Assembly (NCBI RefSeq): GCF_947623445.1
Contig: NC_135243.1
Coordinates: 20,034,479-20,098,478 of the forward strand
Origin: Clavelina lepadiformis
Taxonomy: Eukaryota > Chordata > Ascidiacea > Aplousobranchia > Clavelinidae
Length of the DNA: 64,000 nt
Direction: 5' to 3'
The notes beneath the pieces were generated by a model. The model was not told the DNA's origin, did no database searches, and saw nothing but the letters and a program-made list of their open reading frames with translations. The position numbers were made by a program, and so were the translations under genes. This document shows, piece after piece, positions 11,660-21,659 of the stretch. The stretch's first letter is position 1; every line of letters begins with the position of its first letter.

Positions 11660-12120
11660 CATTCAGTGCTAGCGTGGAATTTCAGTGGTGTATTAGACTG
11701 CCTTTCACTGGCATCGTTGTTGGGATAAGATGTTCGATGTGTCGAAGAAACCGGAGCCAAAATAAGAACAAGGTAGATACTGCCAACTACAAGCGAGATA
11801 AATTCCATTTCTTGCTGGGCTTGAGGTCTGGGAACTTTCACAACTCAATGATCGCAATCAGGCGGATGAGAGAACAGTTTTGCTTAACACTGTCAACTGT
11901 GACCGTGATGGAAATTGGACAGACCGGTCGCCTTCAAAATAGTACAAGGTCAACACAAATAACCCTGGGGCTATTTGTCTAAGATGATTTTTTGACAAAA
12001 AATGGACAAGAAATAAATACCGTCTATAAACGGTGACCGTCTTTAATACCGGCAAGGCAGACTTCAACTTTATACTTCAAACAGCTTGACATACTGTCAT
12101 TCCATGTCACATTTAAGATA
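11660..12120 (+). other. Segment joined to the broken end of pseudogene 1b
   Basis: About 110 bp (11668-11775) matches the reverse complement of about 21390-21490. Frames over 11670-11980 contain short Cys/Trp/Asn-rich stretches such as VNCDRDGNWTDRSPSK, but no frame is open throughout. It may be a worn exon of an unidentified host gene or part of an unknown repeat. I cannot name it. Confidence 0.35.
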
Positions 12121-13784
12121 AAGCACTCTTGAAAGAGGTTTTGGATCACTTGCTATGTCGCTTGAACAGCTCTAAATCCATTTGATGTGGGTATAAACGA
12201 CCACCCTTCTTTACGGTCAACTCGCATTAAATTTGTAAAGATTATCAAGATACCAGTTAAAGTTATATTAAGAATATTTAAATACATAGGAAATAAAGGT
12301 AATCTACTTCAAAAATCTTTTTAACACTAGTAAATTTCAGCTGTAGTTCAGTTTATATAAAACAAGTAACATTTATTTGAAAATCTTTGCTTAATAAAAG
12401 TTTTAGATGATGTATACATAATTTGTATACAAATTCTACAATCCTGGTGATTTTAATCAATCCTTGCCCGATTCTAAAACCTGTCTACAATAATTGATTA
12501 CATCGACAAGCCGTTAAGCAGGAGAAACCTCACAGACAAACGGACCGAAAAACTCTGTCAAAACTCCGCTCTGCCGACTAGCAATGTGCGTCGTCTCGAT
12601 ATATTGCTTCGGCCTGTCTGCTAGGTAGACGAGTGGCTAGGGCGCTGGGAACGGTAATAACGGCAATAACGGTCTTCGATACCCGGTGGCGCGACTGTTG
12701 TAAATTGTAATTGCCCTTAACCAAAGTATTAACGATGTGTGCTTCTGTTCAATGGCGTTGTTGAACAGTCTCACATTCGGAAAAAAATGTATTTTTCAAC
12801 CGGAACTTGCACAACAACTAGCTTAGTTACCGGGATTGTAGCTGCTAATAAAAGGAACGTAGTAATAGGCTTTCCATAGGCCGATGTTATTATCATACTA
12901 TACATTTTTTTCACGGTGTACCACATAAAGTAGTTGATTTTACTTAGGAGTTACTTTAAGTTACAAAAACGATTTTCGTGTGATGGTGTAACACTATCTA
13001 CAGTCTACACTGTACAAAAAGGCAAGATTCCATTCAAAACACTGTACAATGAAAATGCCCAAAAGCGATTGAACAGACTCATTTCGCTAACCCAAGATTT
13101 CCGAGTTTTCTTTAAGTGAATTGGTTTTGTTTGTTAGTGCGTTTTTACGGTTAGCGTTTGCGCAGATGTTGTCTTTAAATCAAAATAGATTGCTATGGAG
13201 CAATTTATTTCTGGAGAAACAGTAATTCAATAATTCATAAATTCAATTATACATCTCTTAAAATCAGTTAAATTATAGATTTTAATAATTTATCCTTATA
13301 AACAATAAACTGGTTTTCTTATAGAAAAACACCAGTGCTGAATTAAACATCGAAATATGGTTTTGGAAAGTATCAAAAGTAGCAGCACTATAAAATGATA
13401 GTGCATGGCTGATTGATATTATGACATTTCAAAGTATATGGTAACAGTAGTATCGATCCCGGACTGGTATTTTCCAACGGTGAAATCTTTATTTTGTTCA
13501 AACATTCCACAAGAAGTTTAAAATTAAGCGTAAAGCGTTTTTCAAACGCAAAGTGAACGTATACTGTATATGAGACGCGAAACAAAATGATTGCGTTTAA
13601 ACGCTGACAACGCTCGGAACCAAACGAAAACATACAAACTTACTATGCCCTTTACAATCAACTCGTACTAAAGAAATTGCGATAACTCAACATGTTAAAT
13701 ACTGTATTTAAATGTAAGAAATATTCAATAAAAATGTGCGTTGTTGGTATAATTTTATTGTTTTGACGTTTCAAGCAGTAATTT
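12121..13784. other. Gene-free stretch
   Basis: AT-rich sequence repeated in unit 2 (about 46456-48135) almost unchanged. Apart from a SINE-like repeat near 12618-12770 I see no gene, RNA or transposon. The short open frames at 12934-13119 and 13388-13633 match nothing I recognise and have no splice or start context that supports them. Confidence 0.5.
12618..12770 (+). repeat. tRNA-derived SINE-like repeat
   Basis: A pol III A-box-like TGGCTAGGGCG (12634-12644) is followed about 30 bp later by a B-box-like GGTCTTCGATACC (12671-12683). Next comes TTGCCCTTAACCAAAGTATT, which resembles the conserved stretch after the tRNA head in many animal tRNA-SINEs. The head does not fold as a clean tRNA. 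The counterpart in unit 2 is at about 46953-47105. Target duplications are not obvious. Confidence 0.4.
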
Positions 13785-14273
13785 TGTAACCAAGATTTTC
13801 CTTGGCCAGGAAACCTCCCGCTCTTACGGCTAGACGATTAGCTGGTTTCTGTTCTCCTATCTTTTATGAGCACTCCTTTGATAAAAACAAACGTCCTTTC
13901 TATATTAATACCAAATGTAGGTTGACCCAACTCTTTTCTAACAAAACACAGCGTAACCATTTAATTATCATTAGGGTGTCAGATTGGAAATTACGGGCAG
14001 CGTAACATACCTCGGGGGGAAGTTGTGGGTAAAGGCGAAAAACGTGTAGACGTGTAGAAAATTTACTAACAAGAAAAGGATTCACAAGTGACATATCGAC
14101 GACTAATGCTATATAAAAACGCAGTCTCACATTATGACCACAACAATACGGGTGAAATACATCTTAATATAAATATAAAAAGACGTCGTGGATAATACAT
14201 CTAATTATACAACTAAAAACGTATCAAGGTGCAGTGCTTCTTAAAACAAGTGTGTAAAAATAATCCCGTGACA
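13785..14273 (+). mobile_element. Solo LTR
   Basis: 489 bp, TGTAACCAAG...CCCGTGACA, with the perfect 4-bp duplication ATTT at 13781-13784 and 14274-14277. A TATA-like TATATAAAA lies at about 14111. It ends 95 bp past the 3' end of the fucosyltransferase gene on the opposite strand. The exact duplication makes this the best-supported member of the family in unit 1. Confidence 0.65.
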
Positions 14274-14367
14274 ATTTTACATCACTTATACTCTGACAAA
14301 CACGACAAGTTTTCATTACAATGTAACTGTATCTTTTTTGACACGATACTTTGTTTTTCTTTTGTTG

Positions 14368-17300
14368 TTAAGGCATTAGGCATTCACTAGGATTCGCATC
14401 CCAAAACTCTTTCTTCAGGGAAGAAATAATTTTTGTATGATTGTTTTCTAGTAGTTTATCACAAAAGTTCTTCATTGACATTTGCACGTCCAGGTTAGGG
14501 TACTTCGTCTTTGTTAATTTGATCATTTTTTCATCAGTCATGCTTTCGTCTTCTCTCCAACTGAAAAACTTTCGGTACTCAGCGCTGTTTTTATCCAAGT
14601 ACAATAAATATTCGACCAAGTCCTTGGGTGATTTAAAATCTTCGACATATATGAAAGAGTCCAAAGGAGCAACTCTAAGAATGTCTTCCTTTTTTGGTCC
14701 CCAAACTACTGGGACGGCCCCACTTCTCAAGGCGTTGTCCCAAAACTTTTCAGTGATGTAGTCAGTGCAATGCAACGCGTTTTCAAAGGACAGATAAAAT
14801 TTGTAATTTTTTATAGTATCATGAGGATAAGTAAAGTCTTTGGTTCTCGGTACAGGTCGTTCAAAGCATTTTCCGTATCCTGTGAAGTTAAGACCGGCTT
14901 CTTGCATCTCTTTGACGTATTTCATTCGCATTCTAGCACCGTGTGTGTAATCACATCCGCTAACTATCCAAACCTAAACGATTATACATAAAGCATGATG
15001 AAATAGAAGAGTATATTGTATAACAACGTATATATTTTACTGCATTGATACCTATTCAATAAATGTAAAAAACACCAACGTTTTACGTGAAACAGAAAAC
15101 GGATTATGCCGCAAGCTCCTTTGCCTTAAATAAAAAGTTTCATAAACAGGTGATTACTTTCGAAATTGGGAAAATTTTTAAAACAATGATATGGTATTGC
15201 ACAGAGGAAATTAAACGAAAGTATGCATATGGAACTAAAAGATACGGTTCATTAGATCCATCATAGTTGTTAAAATATTTTAATGTTGTCATTACTTTGA
15301 TGAAGGAAATGCTGTGTTTGCCACAAACGCAACAAAGAATTCTTTTTAGGTATACATAGCACCTTTAAGGTTAAAATAACTGGTTGTAGCAATAAATATG
15401 TTCATGAGCTATACAAAATACGTCCCGACTGAACGCCTCGATCAACAAATCACCACTCCTAACAATGTGCACATGAACAGCCTATAATTTTTATAGGGCA
15501 TTTATAACTTAATATACAGGCATATTTTCCTGCTTTCAAATTAAACTTTGTTTCACAAAGGTGGTTTAATGATATTAAAAAGTGATTTTACCGCTAAAAA
15601 TCATCACAGCACGCAAAAGATTCTCAAAAAAATTTTATGCATACATATATGCAGTACATCTCATGTACAGTTCAGCTTTTTGACATGTAAATACTTGGTA
15701 AATACAACGAGAAGCTAAGATATTAGGTATACAAGCGAATATGGAGCAAGCATATTTAACGTTGCAAAATGTGTGCCGAAAACTTAATCAATGTTCATCT
15801 CATCAAAAATAAATTAACCATATAATATTATTAACAATATATTAACCATATATATTAAAAAATATATATATATTAACAAATATATATATATTAACAAATA
15901 TATATATATTAACAAATATATTAACCATATATATATATATATACTATAATGTTTTACATATTGAAAACAAGAAAACAAAAAAAGTAACACGAAGTTATTG
16001 TACTTTCAGTAATTTCTTAAACAATATTTTTAATTGTATATGTGTTAAACACTTCAAATGCTTACCGCTAAAGCGGTTTTTGCTGCGACCAACTCATCGA
16101 CAACTTTCTTTCCTTTCGCTACAGAGTTAATAACGTGACCCCGATATCCGTAATTACGCGCAACGTCCGCATCTCGGCGGTAGGTCCAGGTCCAGGTCCA
16201 GTTAAAAAAACCGTCATAGCCTCCTAGTTTTATTCCGTCTAGACGCAAAACGGAAGGACCTTCAGCTGACCACCACACAAACAACTGTTTGGGATTTCTG
16301 CAACCAAATAGATGTCCGTCACAAAAATGACAAATTTACCAAAGCTTAATAACATTTTTGACGTAGTCAAATTTATTTTGTCAATTTATTAAGGTTTAGA
16401 TCAATTTCTTTTATAAGTGACTATAGATATGACCATGTCGTGAATATGGTTTCGTCAATACTATAAGTTATAAGTTAAAGCTATATATTCGAAATTCTAT
16501 CCCTAATTCAAAAATACTTTGATTGGCTTGCCATCAGGCATATTAACATCAAATGCAACATACAACGCACAAATGGTGAAATTCAGAAATTTATTTCTGC
16601 TAACGTTTCCTTAATCCATTCGGGTTGGCCTCATCCAATCAACGAGTATTGTATTTAAACCTTTGCGTATAGTATAGAATTACAATTGTTCACGTAGTAA
16701 TCGTGTAAACAGGATTTTCCTTAGCCAAGAAACTTCCCGCTTTACAGCTAGTCAATTAGCTCCTTTTGCTTTACTAACTTTTAATAGCATTTCTTAGAGA
16801 AAAAACAACCGTCTTTCTTCTAAAAAGTCCAAATGTAGACTGCCTTAACACTCGCCCAGCCGAGCGCAACACCACACAAACACAGATTCCACTGTTGTCA
16901 CGCAATGAGAAAATAAACGCGGGACGCTAAATACCAATTAGGCCCTAGGCCCTAGGCCCTAGGGGTAGCAATGTAAGACGTCACAAGAGATCCACTAAAA
17001 ACGTGTGTTCATATGAATAGGTAAAATACGGCAGCACGTGAGCAAACATAAGAAAACCTGACCAGCATGCATACGAATGACACAAAGCTCTAAAACGGGT
17101 GCATAAAACTAATCCCGTGACAATTGCTTCGATGTAATTCAGCAAGTTGTGAATTCTATACTTTCGAAAAAATTAAAATACGTTTTCCATTGCCCTAATG
17201 AATACAATGCGAACGTGTTAATGAAATGTTGGGAGAACTAAATGTCTTTAGTTCACCAGTTGTGCCCTGTATTTGATGAGCTAACCCTACTTGTCTTGCA

Positions 17301-18923
17301 TCAATGTTGAAGCACCAGCGCTGCTAACTCATATAGCCTAATATTAGGTAAGTTTTGGAGGTGAAACTTTTTTTTTCTATGATAAAATTGAAACCTTCCA
17401 TTTTTGATATTATCAAAGCGTTTGAAAAATGAAATTCTAGCAATTTTAACAAAAGTGGCATGGTTTGCGAGGCCCGGAGATTTTTTCAAAGTCAACTGAG
17501 CTGCCTGTTGGCCAACTGACGCCAGCTAAAATGAAAGAAGCTTGCATATAAATTGAACTGTGTCATTTTTTGTGTTGTACAGAAACTATTAAATATCTTT
17601 TTCGGGTCTTTTGATATCGCAGTCGGGTTGGTCGAGTTTTCAAAAACTATTTACACACTTACTCAATAATATAATCAATAACTCACAAAATGCTAATTAT
17701 TAAAAGCTGCAAAGAGAGTTATGTGGCTAAAAGGCTGTCGGGAAATTTCAAGGTAAACCCAGTTTTAACGCATAGATATATTGCAACAGGTTTTGGCATA
17801 TTTTCGAGGCAAAACGTTGTGTTATAAGTTATACCATGTCGGATAATATACAACTTTTTTTCTTTTGGTCTTAAATTGTCATATTTGTTAGAAAAAGCGA
17901 TTAAAAGAAGCCACGCACCATTCTCAGAAGCTTCAGATTGAAACCACACGTTTATATTCATCAATGTCTCGCATATGACGTCTGTCCCATATGTAATATT
18001 AGTCCGACATATGATTGAGTGAGGTGAGTTAAACAGGTTAGAAAAAAATGAAACCACAACAGACCTAATGATAACGAAGTCAAAATGGCCTAAATCGTTG
18101 TTTTTACATTTATCATAAGTAAGGTAAGAAGCTTATGCTATGTACGGAAAAAGCAATGAATTTTATCCAGTTTGTAAACAGTTTATTATTATAGAACAGG
18201 TAGTTTTATTATATACTATTACTTTTTTTACAAGCGTTTAAAAACTCAATGTTGGCTGGACCTATATGAGGATAGAAAAAAAAGAAATTTATTAGAACAA
18301 AGAAATAAACTCTTCCGTATGATTTAGGACGGTAGCAAGTAAAATAGAAAGTAAAAAACAATAAATTTACTAGAACAAAAAAATGGATTTAAATTATTTT
18401 ACGTAGACTAAGTTGTTGGTGCCTTTTACAGATGTTTATTTCGTTTTCTTTAACTATTTCCATTTGCTTTTTAAATTTTTAAGTCGAGCCAGTCAAATTC
18501 ACGTTCTTTGAGATCTACTAAGCTAAGCAAGAGCTTAGCCACGTATAAACACCTGTAATATTTCCAAGGCAAGTCTTCTGCACGAATGGTTGTGTAATGA
18601 AAAGCGATAGCGTCTGCTTCAACTATTCTACTTCGGTCATAGGTTGTGTCGCAAATGCCTATCTTTTGTCCTTCTGGCGCTCCACTACTTTTATCATGCC
18701 AAGGATATCCCCAATATAAAATCAGAGGAGGTTTGCGCAGGTCGATTTTTTTCGATGTGTGTTTAACTGGTGTTGGCGCTGGCTGATACCAAGCCTGGGC
18801 CTGTTTTGATGAAGCATGTTCATAGAGTGTAGTAGTCTGTGTTCTATAGACGGACCATAATACAACAGCCAATATCACAAGTACAGAATATATAAAAGCG
18901 GTCACAAACGCTTTCCTAATCAT
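14368..18923 (-). CDS. Alpha-1,3-fucosyltransferase (GT10), copy 1
   Basis: Three exons read on the - strand: 18553-18923, 16066-16297 and 14368-14973, all GT-AG with matching phases. They total 1209 nt (402 residues). Residues about 6-26 form a hydrophobic anchor expected of a type II Golgi enzyme, followed by a stem and the catalytic domain. GT10 hallmarks are FNWTWTWTYRRDADV, WIVSGC, YKFYLSFENALHCTDYITEK and AVPVVWGP. Family enzymes move fucose from GDP-fucose to GlcNAc on glycans; the acceptor here cannot be told. Compared with copy 2 it has an extra Trp-Thr in the FNWT motif from a 6-bp repeat. Intron 1 (16298-18552) hosts a solo LTR. Confidence 0.9.
15830..15955. repeat. AT-rich microsatellite
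   Basis: Irregular ATATAT / TTAACAAATATATA repeats lie in intron 2 of the fucosyltransferase. The corresponding site in unit 2 (about 50160-50225) is mainly a TA dinucleotide tract of different length, as expected for slippage. Confidence 0.8.
16704..17122 (+). mobile_element. Solo LTR in fucosyltransferase intron 1
   Basis: 419 bp, TGTAAACAGG...CCCGTGACA, with flanks ATCG and ATTG that could be a worn 4-bp duplication. It contains a short CCCTAGG tandem run at about 16942-16962 that has fewer units in copy 2. TTAA at 16845-16848 is the empty site of the piggyBac inserted in the unit 2 copy. The 3' part is about 80 bp shorter than in unit 2. Confidence 0.55.
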
Positions 18924-20384
18924 ACTCTAAGCGAAAGCTTTGTCTGTAAAAATCTTCATAAGTGAGAAACAGTTAAATCTAAAAAACAAGTTGATAGTTG
19001 TCAGTAAGTATGCCGGGAAAGGATTTTTCAAACATGTTTTGTAACGAAGCACTTATTGAAAAAAAATTTAGCAAACCTGCTGCTACAATTATGATGAAGG
19101 TGACGGAATTTATGACGTTTCCACGTGAAATGAACACGCTTTGTCTTCTGAATCAGTTATGGTAGTAAAGATGACATAAGTCTTTTGGACATAAAATGAC
19201 TCCACAATTAGGTTGCAGTGGATGTTTATCACCAACAAAGGTTACACAAATAATATGCTGTGCTGTACTTACCATCATGTACTTACCACAGTAGTTTATA
19301 ACATGTTATCTATAGTGAAGCATTCATATCTTTGAGGCAGTTAGCTGTTCCGAACTAGGCCTTAGCACCGAGTGCCAACTCTAACGATGTTAAGCTGTAC
19401 CTTAGTATTTATCATGACCAATATAAATACATCAATCGGAAGTTAAGTTATAGGCTTTGTAACACCGGACCTTTTAGTTACGCACTTAGGTACCCTTTAA
19501 ATATACCTTAATCTTGTTCTTTAAACGAAACGTTATATTTATTTACTTGATTCAAATCACTACAAAAACGTTTCTTTTTGAAACATTTTTCAGGTACCGA
19601 CGTATTTACAGCATAATCTCGGTTCAGTTCGCACCAGGTTAACTTTTCAGAAATTTTTTTTCAGAAACTTTTCAGAATTTTTCAAAATATCTGGGTACTT
19701 TCAGTAAACCAAGCCTGTATGTTAAAGAAGTAGCTTAGCTAAAATTCACGATTCACAATATAGAATTATTAAACAAAAGCTAACATGTTTCAAACAACAT
19801 TTGGTTTTTGTCAAAGCCAGAAAAAATTAAAGTGGTTCATTAACGGATGTAAATATTTTACAATATTACAAGACCGAAAAATAGTGATAAACATAATTAA
19901 GTAAGTACCAGGGGTTATCAAGAGTTATTAGTGAGCAGAAAACAAAATAATGACAACAATGAGTTTGTAGCGATTTGTGAGATATGAAAGTTAAAGAAAG
20001 GAGGTACATAGCGGTAAACTGCATGTTGCTAGGCATGACATTATGTTTCGGTCTTAAGTAAATTTTCAAAAACAATGAATACCATTCTCGAATGCCTGTT
20101 TGCTTAGCCGAGGATTCAGCTGCTTAATAAGTAATGCTTCTTGAATTTAACATTTATAATCACTACGAAATTTTCCAATATTTTTGAAATCGAGTGTATT
20201 GAAATATTCCCTTTGTTAACTCGCCTCGATTGATCTTAATTCTTTCTTGTGCTTTGTTTCTGCTTGGGAAAAGTGTTTTTTTCTTCTTCGTACACTACAC
20301 CGTTAGCATTGTGACAAACGAACTTATTTTAGCAATGAGGTTGTGTGACTTTGCTTATCCTTGTTCCTGAATTTCCTACAACCA
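18924..20384. other. Intergenic, fucosyltransferase 5' flank
   Basis: No gene or classified repeat is seen. The first few hundred bases should include the fucosyltransferase promoter, but no element is distinct enough to mark. The stretch is repeated in unit 2 at about 55500-56959 with scattered substitutions. Confidence 0.5.
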
Positions 20385-21378
20385 CTTAAAACATCTACAA
20401 AGAATAGAAATTTAATTTTACGTTTAATAATGTATCTGTCCATGTTTTTATTCAATATGGTGTCTTATCGAGTGGTCATCATGCCTGGCAAAACATCAAA
20501 CTTCTACTCTGACACCTTCATTTCTCGTTAATGCTTCGCTGTACCGTTCCTTTTCCACATTATTACATTTATATTAAACTGACTACAAACAAGTTAAACC
20601 TATCGGACTCCTAGAGCTGTCGTTGCAGGAAATCGTATCGCTTCAATAAGAAGCACCCGGAAAGGATGTACTGTAATTAGATAAAGGCGCAACAATTAGA
20701 ATAGTGTCTTTAATGTCTTATTCTAAACACTACCATCTGTACACATTCAGATCAACACAATCACTGACAACAGTTATATGTTCAATCGTTAAATACATTC
20801 AGTTCTACTGCTCAAACTAAACAAATACTTCACAGTTATAAAGCGGTTTTAATTGTCGGCAAATATTCGATTTTGGACCTCTTTTGTACGGTATCAAAAG
20901 TAGAATCTGTAGGCTCTGGCTCAGGCTAAAACTAAAAGGTTGATAATATCTTGACAAGTCTGTACTCAAGATAATAATGTGTATAAGTTACAAACTAATG
21001 TACAACATGCTTAAGTAGGTAATTACTAGAGTATTTAAGGACAATAAACGAAAGAATGATGAAATGATTGATGATAAATGCTACACGTTACAGCCATAAA
21101 TTAAAGGGTATTTAAAGATTTTGTTGTTGTTTTAAATTAAAGTGAACAGCATGAATTGCGGCGGGGTCAATATGTATTTACGTACATTTTGAATGATCAT
21201 TGGGCTGAAATATAAACCTTTAAGTTAAGAGAGTGATCATTTCACCGAAAGTAGGTTACATAACTCATAGGTACATATAGGCGGTTATGTTAGGACAGTG
21301 GCTTTCAAGCTTTCGTGGTTCGTGGCTCCCTTATAGTGACCCTCAAAATCCGTGTTCTTCCTGCTCATCAACAGAAAA
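20385..21378 (-). repeat. Detached synthetase 5'-flank copy plus truncated hAT-like MITE
   Basis: This is a direct repeat of about 30485-31360, the upstream region of synthetase 1c, but located downstream of that gene. It holds no synthetase exon. Its outer part (21296-21378) is the left end of the hAT-like MITE that is complete at 31271-31570, cut off where an unrelated segment begins. It looks like what is left of another - strand synthetase copy whose body was deleted. Confidence 0.65.
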
Positions 21379-21659
21379 TGCAGATTTTTGTTCCTATTTT
21401 GGCTCCGGTTTCCTCGACACATCGAACATCGTATCCCAACAATGATGCCAGTAAAAGGCAGTTTAATAGACCACTGAAGTTCCATCCCACTGTAGTTCTA
21501 TTGCACATTGTGCTGTTGACATTACCTTCCCACGCCTCACGGTAAAAATAGGTGTCCATAAGAGGTGTTGGTCTGTTTGGTTTATTCTGAATCTGAATCG
21601 TTTGTTCAAAAATGGTCTTCAATAACTGTGTAACTACTATACAGTTGCAAAAGCTGATT
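21379..21659 (-). other. Unidentified segment 3' of synthetase 1c
   Basis: On the - strand, after the synthetase stop, one frame stays open to about 21368 and includes NSTMCNRTTVGWNFSG and VRCVEETGAK. Part of it (21390-21490) matches 11668-11775 inverted, where the frame is broken. It could be a fragment of an unrecognised host gene. There is no start or splice evidence, so I do not call it a gene. Confidence 0.3.

Noticed and set aside
12618-12690. Possible functional tRNA gene
   Set aside because: A-box and B-box-like motifs are present but no cloverleaf with paired acceptor stem can be drawn; better read as a tRNA-derived SINE head.
12934-13119. Open frame of 61 codons
   Set aside because: Lacks an ATG in context and any recognisable motif; conservation between units reflects the recent duplication only.
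16940-16963. CCCTAGG repeats resembling telomeric TTAGGG-type sequence
   Set aside because: Only two to three units, wrong motif, and inside a solo LTR; ordinary microsatellite.
17719-18057. 112-codon frame inside fucosyltransferase intron 1
   Set aside because: Exons 1 and 2 join perfectly without it, it shows no GT10 motif, and it is not needed to reach family length.
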